From: an uncultured Oscillospiraceae bacterium
GTDB taxonomy: Bacteria; Bacillota; Clostridia; Oscillospirales; Ruminococcaceae
Direction of reading: 5' to 3'
Assembly: GCA_949285935.1 (NCBI GenBank)
Contig: CASEAH010000102.1
Span: forward strand, 1 to 39,031
DNA: 39,031 nt
In this document: positions 25,488 through 33,860 of the stretch, piece after piece
Layout: each line of letters begins with the position of its first letter
Numbering within the stretch: position 1 is the first letter of the stretch
Notes under the pieces: model-generated
What the model saw: only the letters and a program-made list of their open reading frames with translations
Told to the model about the DNA's origin: nothing
Databases searched by the model: none
Position numbers and translations under genes: made by a program

Positions 25488-27098
25488 ATGGAAAAACGGG
25501 TGGTATGCGCTTATGTGATGATCCTGGCAATGGCGACCTCCATGATCCTGCGGCTGGCGGTGCTGGGAGGCGGAGGCGAATTGAAAGCTGCGGCGGCAGG
25601 ACAAAGCATCTACACTTTGGAAGTGGGGGAAGAACGGGGGATCATCTATGACAGGGATCTGAAGCCCATGGTCTGTAACAGCAGCCGTACGGTACTGTCG
25701 GTGGTCCCAGGGCCGGAAACCCTGGCCTCCCTGAAAGCCCTGCTGCCGGAGGCGGAATTTCTCCAGGATTTGGGATTGCTGGAGTCGGGAAAGCCGGTTC
25801 TGCTTACAACCGATGCTCCTCCCGGGAGCGCCCCGGGTGTGGAGGCTTTTTCCATTCCCATCCGGTATAGTCCGGATCAGACGGCGCCTCATGTGATTGG
25901 TTATCTGGATACCCAGGGCCAGGGAGTGACAGGTGTTGAAAAGGGATATGACCAGTTCCTCCGTTCCTGGGGAGGAGAGATAAAAACCAAATACCTGGTG
26001 GATGCCAGAGGCGGCGTATTGGGGGGAGAAGTATATGAAATTGAAGACAGCCGTTCCCCGGTTAAAGGGGGTGTGGTGCTGACGCTGGATCGGGATATTC
26101 AAAAAATGGTGGAAAGGGCCGCACAAAAACTGGGAAAAGGCGCTGTGGTGGTAATGGAAGCGGCTACCGGGGAGATTCTGGCCATGGCAAGCTGTCCGGA
26201 TTATGATGTGACCAATGTGGCAGAAGCCTTGGATGATCCGGACAGCCCCCTTTTTAACCGGGCTACTGCGGCATATAATGTGGGTTCTACCTTTAAGATG
26301 TGTGTGGCGGCAGCCGCCCTGGAACAGGGATTGACCATGGACTATGAATATTTTTGCGGTGGTTTTTATCAGCTGGAGGATGTAAGGTACCATTGCCATA
26401 ACCGGATGGGGCATGGTTTGCTGGATATGACAGGAGCCACCTGTCACTCCTGTAATCCTTACTTTGTCAATCTGGGCCAGCAGGTAGGCGCCCGCAGACT
26501 GTATGAAATGGCGTATGCCTTGGGGTTTGGATCGGCGGCGCGTTTGGCGGAGGGCATTACCTCGGACGCGGGAAGCCTTCCGCCTGTTTCCCGCATTGAT
26601 AGCGGGGAACTGGCCAACCTTTCCTTTGGGCAGGGAAAGCTTACGGCAACGCCGGTGCAGCTGGCTCAGATGTATGCTGTCATTGCCAATGGCGGAATGT
26701 CCGTTGTGCCTACGCTTTGCCGGGGCGTCACCACGGACGGGGCGCACCTGACCCCAGATGAGCAGTCCCCCACCCGGCGGGTGATGTCGGAGAGAACCGC
26801 CCGCAGCCTCAGGCAGATGCTGGGAGAGGTGATTGCCGACGGCAGCGGCGAGGCTGCTGCCCCTCAATACCTTACGGCGGGAGGAAAGACCGCTTCCGCC
26901 CAAACCGGAACCTATGATGACGAAGGCCAGGAAATCGTGCACGGCTGGTTCGTGGGAATCTATCCCCTTGAGTCCCCTCAGTATTCCATTGCCGTTTTCC
27001 AGGAAGGGGGAGGATCCGGAGGTGAGGTCCCGGCAGAAGTATTCAAAGAGATTTGCGAAGGTCTCTTTTTGCAGAACAGTCAGACATTGGCAGGGTAA
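25488..27098 (+). CDS. class B penicillin-binding protein (transpeptidase)
   Basis: The 536-residue protein has a short N-terminal membrane helix (residues 5-25), a dimerisation-type domain beginning RGIIYDRDLKP, and a transpeptidase domain with SxxK at Ser267-Lys270 (STFK), SxN at 321-323 (SCN) and KTA at 467-469 where most PBPs have KTG. It crosslinks peptidoglycan outside the membrane. AAGGAGG lies 8 nt before ATG 25488. It is shorter than typical division PBPs (about 650-720) and lacks PASTA domains; this resembles accessory or sporulation PBPs of Clostridia. It stands alone, between the IS remnant and degV. Confidence 0.92.
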   Translation: MEKRVVCAYVMILAMATSMILRLAVLGGGGELKAAAAGQSIYTLEVGEERGIIYDRDLKPMVCNSSRTVLSVVPGPETLASLKALLPEAEFLQDLGLLESGKPVLLTTDAPPGSAPGVEAFSIPIRYSPDQTAPHVIGYLDTQGQGVTGVEKGYDQFLRSWGGEIKTKYLVDARGGVLGGEVYEIEDSRSPVKGGVVLTLDRDIQKMVERAAQKLGKGAVVVMEAATGEILAMASCPDYDVTNVAEALDDPDSPLFNRATAAYNVGSTFKMCVAAAALEQGLTMDYEYFCGGFYQLEDVRYHCHNRMGHGLLDMTGATCHSCNPYFVNLGQQVGARRLYEMAYALGFGSAARLAEGITSDAGSLPPVSRIDSGELANLSFGQGKLTATPVQLAQMYAVIANGGMSVVPTLCRGVTTDGAHLTPDEQSPTRRVMSERTARSLRQMLGEVIADGSGEAAAPQYLTAGGKTASAQTGTYDDEGQEIVHGWFVGIYPLESPQYSIAVFQEGGGSGGEVPAEVFKEICEGLFLQNSQTLAG

Positions 27099-27127
27099 TT
27101 GTAATTTGAAGTGATTCTGTGTATAAT
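27099..27127 (+). promoter_or_regulatory. degV promoter
   Basis: TTGTAA (27099-27104) and TATAAT (27122-27127) are 17 bp apart; the -35 starts on the PBP stop codon. A spare AAGGAGGGG follows before the true ribosome site. Confidence 0.7.
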
Positions 27128-27170
27128 CTCAAGGAGGGGTAAATATCCAGAGACAAAAGGAGGAATGTTC

Positions 27171-28052
27171 ATGAGCCAAAGACCGTATGTAATCACCAGT
27201 GACAACACCACCGACCTCCCTTACAGCTATTTTACGGAAAATAACATAGGTGTCATGCATGTTGATTATAGCATTGGCGATATAATTTATGATGACTTTG
27301 ACAAGGACCTGGACAACAAAGAGTTTTATGACCAAATCCGCGGAGGGGCCATGCCCGTTACCCAGCAGGTAAATCCTCAAAAGGCCAGGGAGAAGCTGGA
27401 GCAGTATCTGAAACAGGGAATGGACGTGCTGCATATCGCCTTTTCTTCCGGACTCAGCGGCACCTACAACAGCGTCCGCATGGCACGGGAGGAACTGGCG
27501 GAGGAATACCCCGACGCCAAAATTGTGGTGATCGACAGCCTGTGCGCCTCCATGGGAGAGGGGCTGCTCCTCTATAAAGCAGTGGAAATGAAAAAAGCGG
27601 GCCGGTCCCTGGAGGAAGTGGCCCAGTGGGTGGAAGAGCACAAGCTTTGTCTGTTCCATAATGTGGTGGCTGATGACCTGTTCCATCTTCAGCGGGGAGG
27701 ACGCGTAAGCAAAGCCGCCGCCATTATGGGGACTGCCCTGGGCATCAAACCGCTGATTTACGTCAACGACGAAGGAAAATTGATTCCTTACGGCAAAGTG
27801 CGCGGGAAAAAGGCCGCTCTCCAGCAGATGGCGGAGAAACTGGCCCGGGACATCCAGGGCTATGACAATGATATTGTTTTTATCAGCCACAGCGATTGTC
27901 CTGAGGATGCCCGGCAGCTTCAGGAGATGATTCAGGAGAGGACAGGCATCCAGCGGTTCATGATAAACTATATCGGACCTACCATCGGTTCCCACACCGG
28001 CGTAGGGACTGTGGCACTCTTTTATTTTACAGGCAGCCGCAAGGTGAATTGA
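27171..28052 (+). CDS. DegV family fatty-acid-binding protein
   Basis: The 293-residue protein shows the two-domain DegV fold: N-terminal ITSDNTTDLP, the lipid-pocket motif SSGLSGTYNS, IDSLCASMGEG, and the C-terminal GTALGIKPLI and GPTIGSHTGVG. DegV proteins bind fatty acids in the cytoplasm and, in FakB members, deliver them to the kinase FakA. No fakA is nearby, so the lipid partner is not shown. ATG 27171 follows AGGAGG by 7 nt. Confidence 0.93.
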   Translation: MSQRPYVITSDNTTDLPYSYFTENNIGVMHVDYSIGDIIYDDFDKDLDNKEFYDQIRGGAMPVTQQVNPQKAREKLEQYLKQGMDVLHIAFSSGLSGTYNSVRMAREELAEEYPDAKIVVIDSLCASMGEGLLLYKAVEMKKAGRSLEEVAQWVEEHKLCLFHNVVADDLFHLQRGGRVSKAAAIMGTALGIKPLIYVNDEGKLIPYGKVRGKKAALQQMAEKLARDIQGYDNDIVFISHSDCPEDARQLQEMIQERTGIQRFMINYIGPTIGSHTGVGTVALFYFTGSRKVN

Positions 28053-28149
28053 TACTGCCGGCAGCATCTAAACGGTGTTTCGCTGCTGCATGGGACTGCT
28101 GAAAAATAAAAGCCCGGCAGCGGCTCATGCCAAAACAATCCCTGAAAAA

Positions 28150-28210
28150 AATAAAGCCGGCACCCGTATGGAAAGCGGTTCACGCTTCCCCTATGGGTGC
28201 CGGCTTATAC
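28150..28210 (-). terminator. intrinsic terminator after thiT
   Basis: AAGCCGGCACCC and GGGTGCCGGCTT form the stem, enclosing a second GGAAGCG/CGCTTTCC stem. On the minus strand TTTATTTTTTTC follows. It may also stop degV transcription from the other side. Confidence 0.8.
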
Positions 28211-28264
28211 GTTATCAGAAGCCGATTCAGCACGGCTCCCACCGAATTACAAATGATACAGCCA

Positions 28265-28834
28265 TCAGGCTGCAAACGCCTTTCTGCCAGAGGACTTCAT
28301 GATGCCCACCACTACGGCGGTAGCAATGCAGGTGATGATAATCTCAGGAATCATGTAGCTGCCGTTATAGGTGAGAGAGTAGAGCCAGACAGGCATATCC
28401 TCCGGCGCATAGCCGCCCCAGATAAGGACACCGGACAGAAAGCTGCAGAGGTAGCGGATGAGGCCCACCACGGCAGTGCTGACGATCACGCCCAACGTCT
28501 TGTTGTGGAAGGGCTTGGCGAAGATGCAGGCTGCGCCCAGAGCGGTGAATGCGATGAGGTAATCCAGCAGCACACAGCCCGCCATGGTGAGCAGGGTGGT
28601 GCAGTAGAGAACATTTTTGAAGCCCAGGAACATCTGGATCAGGCCATGAACGAAGCCGGTGAAAATCCCCCACTTGGCGCCATGGCGGTAAGAGGCAAGA
28701 ATGATGGGCATCATGCTGCAAAGGGTGATGGAGCCGCCCTGGGGCATCTCAAAAATGGGGATATAGCCCAGAACGGTAGCCAATGCGATCATCAGAGCGC
28801 ATTCTACAAGGATTTGGGTTTTGCTTTTTCTCAT
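28265..28834 (-). CDS. thiT: ThiT, substrate-binding subunit of an ECF thiamine transporter
   Basis: This 189-residue membrane protein (six helices) matches ThiT: MIALATVLGYIPIFEMPQGG and SMMPIILASYRHG near the N-terminus, GFVHGLIQMFLG, and WGGYAPEDMP in the thiamine-pocket region. It captures thiamine and works with a shared EcfAAT module encoded elsewhere. ATG 28834 is chosen over an upstream ATG because GGGTTCCCT-like upstream sequence gives AGGTTCCC only for this one; the site is weak. A TPP riboswitch with terminator lies upstream, so expression falls when TPP is plentiful. Confidence 0.92.
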   Translation of the reverse strand: MRKSKTQILVECALMIALATVLGYIPIFEMPQGGSITLCSMMPIILASYRHGAKWGIFTGFVHGLIQMFLGFKNVLYCTTLLTMAGCVLLDYLIAFTALGAACIFAKPFHNKTLGVIVSTAVVGLIRYLCSFLSGVLIWGGYAPEDMPVWLYSLTYNGSYMIPEIIITCIATAVVVGIMKSSGRKAFAA

Positions 28835-28892
28835 AACAGGGAACCTCCTCAAAATTGTCCGCCTGTATCCTGCCGTGGGGAATGGAGAGAAG

Positions 28893-28931
28893 AAAAAACG
28901 GCGCTTGGTGGAAGCTCCACAAAGCGCCGTT
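28893..28931 (-). terminator. riboswitch-controlled terminator of thiT
   Basis: ACGGCGCTT...AAGCGCCGT with an inner GTGGA/TCCAC stem runs into TTTTTTC on the minus strand, 58 nt before the thiT start. It is the expression platform of the TPP riboswitch. Confidence 0.88.
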
Positions 28932-28939
28932 CAGGCATC

Positions 28940-29037
28940 CGCTATCACTTCCTACGCTGGCATGATCCAGATCAGGTATAAGGGTCATGGGATACCGTCC
29001 CATATCTCAGCCCGCACATACGGACCCCCCTGATGTG
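28940..29037 (-). ncRNA. TPP riboswitch (THI element)
   Basis: The minus strand carries the conserved GGCTGAGA, GACCCTTATACCTGATCTGG and ATGCCAGCGTAGGAAG segments in order, starting shortly after GGGGGG. These form the pyrimidine- and pyrophosphate-sensor arms. TPP binding would favour the downstream terminator and shut off thiT. Confidence 0.95.
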
Positions 29038-29042
29038 GCTTT

Positions 29043-29071
29043 AGTATATCGCGCAATTCGTTGACTGTCAA
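29043..29071 (-). promoter_or_regulatory. thiT promoter
   Basis: TTGACA (29066-29071) and TATACT (29043-29048), 17-bp spacer, on the minus strand. The predicted start is at the first bases of the TPP riboswitch. The -35 shares one base with that of the divergent phosphatase promoter. Confidence 0.85.
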
Positions 29072-29088
29072 GAGTTTTGTGCTATAAT
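29061..29088 (+). promoter_or_regulatory. promoter of the HAD phosphatase gene
   Basis: TTGACT (29061-29066) and consensus TATAAT (29083-29088), 16-bp spacer. It is back-to-back with the thiT promoter. Confidence 0.8.
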
Positions 29089-29171
29089 GGACCCAGCGCC
29101 CCCCGTGGGGGCTTCCCCGGAACCGGAACCAGGTCCCGGTGGAAAAACCATACAGCAAAGGTGGTCGCATT

Positions 29172-29825
29172 TTGAGCAAGGCAGTAATATTTGACCTGGA
29201 TGGCACCCTCATTGACTCCCTGGCGGATATTGCCCTGTGCTGCAACACGGCACTGGAGATTTCCGGCCTGCCCCAGCATGATGTGGATGAATACCGGGAG
29301 TTCGTGGGGAGGGGCGTAAACGTACTGATGACCCGGGCCATCGGCGAGGAAAAGGATGCGCTGTACCATCAAAAGGTGCTGGCGGACTATAACACCATCT
29401 ATGGAGATATTTGCAGCGGCGGGTGCCGGATGTTTCCGGGGATCCCCCAAATGCTTCGGAACCTGCGGGCAGCCGGAATTTTGACGGCGGTGGTCTCCAA
29501 TAAACCCCATGCCCAGACAGAGGCTGTTTACCTCAGCACCCTCAATGGGCTGGTGGATGCCTGGTATGGGCAAAACCCGGGGTGGCCCACAAAACCCGAT
29601 CCCTGCGGTGTGCGGTATGTGCTGGAGCAGCTGGGGCCGGATGTGGAACCCATCGCTTATGTAGGCGATTCGGAGGTGGATGTGGAGACCGGCCGCAACG
29701 CGGGGATGCCTGCCATTGCGGTCTCCTGGGGGATGAAAAGCCGCAGCTTCCTGCTGGATACCGGAGCAGATGCAGTGGTGGACACCGTGGAGGAATTGGA
29801 AAAACTGCTGCTGGAAAAGGCTTGA
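29172..29825 (+). CDS. gph: HAD hydrolase, phosphoglycolate phosphatase-like
   Basis: The 217-residue protein has all HAD motifs: FDLDGTLIDS (nucleophile aspartate), VVSNKP, KPDPCG (lysine) and YVGDSEVDVE. A helical cap lies between about 15 and 90, as in Gph and related small phosphatases. Substrate is uncertain; 2-phosphoglycolate and pyrophosphate are both known for this clade. TTG 29172 follows AAAGGTGG by 7 nt and is preferred; GTG 29139 would add an odd 11-residue extension. The stop codon lies inside the next promoter's -35 box. Confidence 0.88.
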   Translation: MSKAVIFDLDGTLIDSLADIALCCNTALEISGLPQHDVDEYREFVGRGVNVLMTRAIGEEKDALYHQKVLADYNTIYGDICSGGCRMFPGIPQMLRNLRAAGILTAVVSNKPHAQTEAVYLSTLNGLVDAWYGQNPGWPTKPDPCGVRYVLEQLGPDVEPIAYVGDSEVDVETGRNAGMPAIAVSWGMKSRSFLLDTGADAVVDTVEELEKLLLEKA

Positions 29826-29850
29826 CAAAGAAAATTTTTTGGTTTAATAT
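29822..29850 (+). promoter_or_regulatory. promoter of the T-box operon
   Basis: TTGACA (29822-29827), 17-bp spacer, TAATAT (29845-29850). The -35 box includes the TGA stop of the preceding gene. Confidence 0.85.
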
Positions 29851-29877
29851 GGTTGCAACAACAAAACACGCCCACAA

Positions 29878-30147
29878 AAACGTTGAAGAGGACACGGCGT
29901 CCCGCAATTCGTTTCCAGAGAGTATGCGGTTGGTGAAAGCATATAAACGAAGGGTCGCCTCATCACCTTGGAGTTGGGTTCCCCAAAGGCTGTAATGGTC
30001 CGGTAGGGAGCCACGCGTCGGCTGCGTTACCGGCCCGGGGGTTGTCAGACCCTTACAGAGCGGCGCTCCGCCAAGGCGGGCGCAATATGGGTGGTACCGC
30101 GAGCAGTTTATGCCCGTCCCAATTTACTGGGGCGGGCTTTTGTTTTT
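29878..30147 (+). ncRNA. T-box leader, specifier probably ATC (isoleucine)
   Basis: Stem I is built by GGCGTCCC/GGGTCGCC, TTCGTTT/AAACGAA and TATGC/GCATA, with AGAGAG and GGTTGGTGAAA in the usual distal places. The specifier loop's 3' side is TCATCA between GGGTCGCC and CCTTGGAG. ATC at 29962-29964, followed by A, is the codon in the usual position; His or Ser codons in other registers cannot be fully excluded. The T-box itself, ATATGGGTGGTACCGCG, is at 30085-30101. A terminator, GCCCGTCCC/GGGGCGGGC then T-rich, ends at 30147. Uncharged tRNA should open the operon downstream. Confidence 0.93.
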
Positions 30148-30186
30148 GGCGCCGCGGCAGCGGCAGATAGGACAGGAGGCAGAACG

Positions 30187-30765
30187 ATGGAAGTAAGACT
30201 GATGGAAGTGGCCGAGAGGATCCGTACCCTTCGGGAGATTCTGGATATTACCGCCGAGGATATGGCCCGGGCCTGCAAGATGACCGAGGAGGAATACCTG
30301 GTTTTGGAGGAGGGAAGCGCCGATTTTTCCTTTTCCTTCCTGCTGAAATGCGCAGAGGTGCTGGGTGTGGATATGGTGGAACTGATTACCGGAGAAGCGC
30401 CCAAGCTTTCCTTTTATACCATTGTCCGAAAGGGAAAGGGGCTTCCCATCAACCGCCGCAAGGGTTTTACCTATGAGCATCTGGCATATCTGTTCAAGGG
30501 CAAGGAGTGCGAGCCCTTTTTGGTGACAGCACCGTATTCCCAGGAGGAGCAGGATCGCCCCATCGCTCTGTCCCGCCACACCGGGCAGGAGTTTGACTAT
30601 ATTCTCAGCGGCTCCCTCAAGGTGGTTTTTGAAGGCCATACCGAAGTTTTGGAAGCGGGGGACAGTGTGTATTACGATTCCGCCCACGGCCACGGGATGA
30701 TCGCCACCGGAGGCAAGGACTGCACCTTCCTGGCAGTGGTGCTGAAAAAAGACGACGAGGAATGA
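30187..30765 (+). CDS. XRE-family regulator with C-terminal cupin domain
   Basis: This 192-residue protein has an N-terminal helix-turn-helix (residues 8-62, ITAEDMARACKMTEEEY) and a C-terminal cupin barrel (about 110-190, RHTGQEFDYILSGSLKVVFEGH, then LEAGDSVYYDSAHGHGM, shown split). Cupin histidines are present, so a small ligand or metal may bind. ATG 30187 follows AGGAGG by 7 nt. It overlaps the acyl-CoA synthetase start by ATGA. Such pairs are common in Clostridia; the regulator probably senses a product or substrate of the enzyme. Confidence 0.9.
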   Translation: MEVRLMEVAERIRTLREILDITAEDMARACKMTEEEYLVLEEGSADFSFSFLLKCAEVLGVDMVELITGEAPKLSFYTIVRKGKGLPINRRKGFTYEHLAYLFKGKECEPFLVTAPYSQEEQDRPIALSRHTGQEFDYILSGSLKVVFEGHTEVLEAGDSVYYDSAHGHGMIATGGKDCTFLAVVLKKDDEE

Positions 30766-32444
30766 GGGACGCGCCCATGGAAAAGATGGAAAACCTGTAT
30801 CAAAAATATTGTGAAGAAACCTTTGACGCCCAGGGCGTTCTTAAGACCTTCCGCCCGGTGGTACCGGACAATTTTAACTTCGGATACGATGTGGTGGACT
30901 ATATCGCCGACCACGAGCCGGGCCGCCGGGCCATGGTATGGTGCAACGATCAGGGGGAGGAACGGGTCTTTACCTTTGACGACATCCGCCGGTACAGCAA
31001 CAAAACCGCCAACTATTTTCTCAGCCTGGGCCTGGGCCGGGGCGACAAGGTAATGGTCATCCTCAAGCGGCATTATCAGTTCTGGTTTACGATCATCGCC
31101 CTTCACAAGATCGGCGCGGTCATTATTCCCGCCACCAATCTGCTGACCAAAAAGGACATTGTGTACCGCATCCAATCAGCGGATGTCAAGGCGCTGGTAT
31201 GCACGCCGGACGGAGATGTTTCCCACAGCGCGGATGAGGCCATTGCGGAAATCGACTGGCCGGTCCGCAAGCTGATGGTACGAGGTGCCCGGGATGACTG
31301 GGAGGATTTTGACGCCGGGGTGGAGGCAGTCTCGGATCACCTGGACCGCATCCCCAACAAGGCTGATGATCCCCTGCTGATCTACTTTACTTCCGGCACC
31401 ACCGGCTATCCCAAAATGGTGATGCACAGCCACAGCTATCCCATTGGCCACATCATTACGGCCCGCCATTGGCACAATGTGGTACCGGACGGGCTGCACC
31501 TCACGGTTTCGGATACCGGATGGGGCAAGGCAGTTTGGGGCAAGCTGTATGGCCAGTGGTTTTGTGGAGCGGGCGTTTTTGTCTACGATTTTACCAAGTT
31601 CCACCCCAGCGATCTGCTTCATAAAATTGAGCAGTACCGCATCACCACCTTCTGCGCGCCGCCCACCATTTACCGGTTTTTTATCAAGGAAGGCATGGAG
31701 GGTTACGACCTGAGCAGCCTGCAGTACGCGACCACTGCCGGCGAGGCCCTGAACCCGGAAGTATATAACCGCTTTAAGGAGTACACCGGACTGGATCTGA
31801 TGGAGGCGTTTGGTCAGACGGAAACCACCGTATTGCTGGCCAATCTGGTAGGCTCCAAGAGCAAGCCGGGCTCCATGGGAAAGCCTTCCCCGCTGTTTGA
31901 CGTCCATGTTCTGGACAGCGACGGCAGCGAGACCCAGGTGGGTGAAGTGGGTGAAATCTGCGTCCGTGCTGATGGACCCCAGGCGGGCCTTTTCCTGGGC
32001 TACTATAAAAACCAGCAGCTGACGGATGAAGCCTGGCATGATGGTTACTACCACACCGGCGACACCGTTTGGCGGGATGAGGATGGATATTACTGGTATG
32101 TGGGACGAACCGACGATGTTATCAAGGCGTCGGGATACCGTATCGGACCCTTTGAAATCGAAAGCGTGCTGATGGAGCACCCTGCGGTCCTGGAATGTGC
32201 GGTCACAGGCGCCCCCGACCCGATCCGGGGAACAGTGGTCAAAGCTACCATTGTCCTTACCAAAGGCTACCAGCCTACCGCGGAGCTGACCAAGGAACTC
32301 CAGGATTACGTCAAACATCAGACTGCTCCCTATAAATATCCGCGGATCGTGGAGTATATGGACGAACTTCCCAAAACCATCAGTGGAAAGATCCGTCGGG
32401 TGGAATTGAAGGAGCGGGACGCCCGGAAGGCTGCCCAAAACTGA
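30762..32444 (+). CDS. AMP-forming acyl-CoA synthetase, MACS/ACSM type
   Basis: The 560-residue protein is an ANL-superfamily ligase that joins a carboxylic acid to CoA with ATP. The P-loop YFTSGTTGYPK ends at Lys218; AFGQTET, YYHTGDTVWRDEDGYYWYVGRTDD and the catalytic-lysine tail KTISGKIRR near the C-terminus are all present (listed as separate motifs). The sequence style is that of medium-chain/branched-chain synthetases (TGWGKAVWGKLYGQW) rather than acetate-specific enzymes. Start ATG 30762 overlaps the regulator stop. With a T-box that probably reads isoleucine upstream, activation of 2-methylbutyrate for isoleucine synthesis by reductive carboxylation is a good candidate role. Confidence 0.9.
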   Translation: MRDAPMEKMENLYQKYCEETFDAQGVLKTFRPVVPDNFNFGYDVVDYIADHEPGRRAMVWCNDQGEERVFTFDDIRRYSNKTANYFLSLGLGRGDKVMVILKRHYQFWFTIIALHKIGAVIIPATNLLTKKDIVYRIQSADVKALVCTPDGDVSHSADEAIAEIDWPVRKLMVRGARDDWEDFDAGVEAVSDHLDRIPNKADDPLLIYFTSGTTGYPKMVMHSHSYPIGHIITARHWHNVVPDGLHLTVSDTGWGKAVWGKLYGQWFCGAGVFVYDFTKFHPSDLLHKIEQYRITTFCAPPTIYRFFIKEGMEGYDLSSLQYATTAGEALNPEVYNRFKEYTGLDLMEAFGQTETTVLLANLVGSKSKPGSMGKPSPLFDVHVLDSDGSETQVGEVGEICVRADGPQAGLFLGYYKNQQLTDEAWHDGYYHTGDTVWRDEDGYYWYVGRTDDVIKASGYRIGPFEIESVLMEHPAVLECAVTGAPDPIRGTVVKATIVLTKGYQPTAELTKELQDYVKHQTAPYKYPRIVEYMDELPKTISGKIRRVELKERDARKAAQN

Positions 32445-32669
32445 GTTGTCGGCACCAGCTGCAGGGCGTAGGGAGTGCTTTCCGGAAGCTTTTGTTTCCT
32501 TCTGTGGAAGAAGTACCCGGAGAGCTTGCCTTCTTCTGTGAAATCCAGCATCGCCTGTATAATCAGTGACCGTGTAAGAACCTGGTATCGGGCCTTAAGA
32601 GGCAGCACAACAGCCTGACAATCGCACACTCTTATCGGGACTTTTATCAGGCAGAGCTCATAAAACAAT

Positions 32670-32719
32670 AAAATCGGCATCCTTATGAAAGGCAGAGGCC
32701 TCATAAAGGATGCCGATTT
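32670..32719. terminator. long hairpin, candidate terminator of the acyl-CoA synthetase operon
   Basis: AAATCGGCATCCTTATGA and TCATAAAGGATGCCGATTT pair over about 18 bp. It lies 226 bp after the stop codon. Flanking T-rich and A-rich tracts allow function on either strand. Confidence 0.6.
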
Positions 32720-32786
32720 CTCTATATACGCTTTAGCACAAGGCCGGGGCTGTTACAAAACAGACTCGCCAAAAAGAATGTACAAA

Positions 32787-32833
32787 AACCAGCCTCACAG
32801 GAAGTTGAACTGCTTCCAGTGAGGCTGGTTTTC
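32787..32833. terminator. second hairpin with T-run
   Basis: AACCAGCCTCAC and GTGAGGCTGGTT with an inner GGAAG/CTTCC stem, then TTTTC on the plus strand. It could back up the previous terminator. Confidence 0.6.
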
Positions 32834-33149
32834 ATTGCTTGCTTCTCATCCGTTGTGCAGATCGCTATTGCATTTTCATTTCACAGCGACCCTGTAAGAA
32901 AATTTCAGATTCAAACGTCGGGGGAAGGGAAAAACAAACAGGAATTTTGCTGCACCTCAAAGGCGTTTAAGCGTTTCAGGTACGCAAATGCCCGTCTGCA
33001 GGCTGTAAGGCAGGTGCTGCAGGCGGCAGGAGCAGGGGGTTGCCCCCTCGCCGTGGCTGGCGGGGGACTTGCACAGCCGGGAAGTCCTGCCGATTTCCCG
33101 GGGAATAAAACCGCCATACACAAATGTTTTGCGATACCGGGAAAGAAGG

Positions 33150-33860
33150 TCACTCTCCTTCGATCATTCGGTAGCCGACGCCCACCTCGGTAAAAATATA
33201 GGCCGGTTCGGCGGGATTTTTTTCAATTTTGCGCCGGATATTGGCCATATTGACCCGGAGAATCTGATTGTTCCCTTTGGCATTGGGTCCCCAGAGCTCC
33301 CGGATAATATAGTCATAGGTGAGGACCCGGCCGGCGTACTTACCCAGAAGAGAGACCAGCTTGTATTCATTCTGAGTAAGATGTACGTCCTGCTCATCCA
33401 CAAAAACCCGGCGCTTATCGTAATCAATGACCAGTCCGCCGGCCCGGAAAACGCCGGTTTGAGCGACCCGCTCATCGGCAGCCCTGCTGCGGACATGGCG
33501 CAGCGCGGTACGGATCCGGGCCAGAAGCTCCGAGGGGCCGAAAGGTTTGGTAACATAATCATCTGCGCCAAGATCCAGCGCCGTCACCTTGTCCCGTTCA
33601 TGGGTCCGGGCCGAAACCACAATAATGGGCACCCGGGACCATTCCCGGATGGAACGGATCAGCTGCAGTCCATCCATATCCGGCAGCCCCAGATCCAGCA
33701 GAATAACATCGGGGCAGTGGGAGGTAGCCAGGGCAAAGGCCTCCGCCCCTGTTTTGGCCAGAAGAGGATCATATCCGTTGGCGGTAAGAATGGTGGACAT
33801 GAAGCTGCTGATGTTGTTCTCGTCCTCGATAATCAGGATGGTTTCCTTGATATGGTTCAC
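33150..33860 (-). CDS. kdpE: KdpE-like response regulator
   Basis: The 236-residue OmpR-type regulator has a receiver domain (1-120) with Asp56 in VILLDLGLPDMDG and Lys in VTKPFG. Its winged-helix DNA-binding domain (about 140-235) includes LTQNEYKLVSLL and ends FTEVGVGYRM. This is the KdpE subfamily. The start overlaps the kinase stop by 4 bp (ATGA). The kdpFABC potassium pump genes are absent from the window, so the target may be another potassium system. Confidence 0.93.
   Translation of the reverse strand: MNHIKETILIIEDENNISSFMSTILTANGYDPLLAKTGAEAFALATSHCPDVILLDLGLPDMDGLQLIRSIREWSRVPIIVVSARTHERDKVTALDLGADDYVTKPFGPSELLARIRTALRHVRSRAADERVAQTGVFRAGGLVIDYDKRRVFVDEQDVHLTQNEYKLVSLLGKYAGRVLTYDYIIRELWGPNAKGNNQILRVNMANIRRKIEKNPAEPAYIFTEVGVGYRMIEGE

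Larger units (their letters stand above)
32445..33149. other. 705-bp stretch without a supported gene
   Basis: The stretch holds two hairpins (listed) and otherwise no frame with a ribosome site. Minus-strand sequence near 32450-32690 keeps an open frame with protein-like residues (QVLTRSLIIQAMLDFTEEGK) but no start and no known match, so it may be a relic. The part after 32900 is GC-rich with short inverted repeats. Confidence 0.45.

Noticed and set aside
25350-26942. A 530-codon frame on the minus strand
   Set aside because: It is antisense to the PBP gene with all its active-site motifs.
32900-33149. A cobalamin-like riboswitch on the minus strand
   Set aside because: A TGCAAGTCC...GCCAGCCACGG resemblance exists, but core conserved segments and a downstream target gene are missing.
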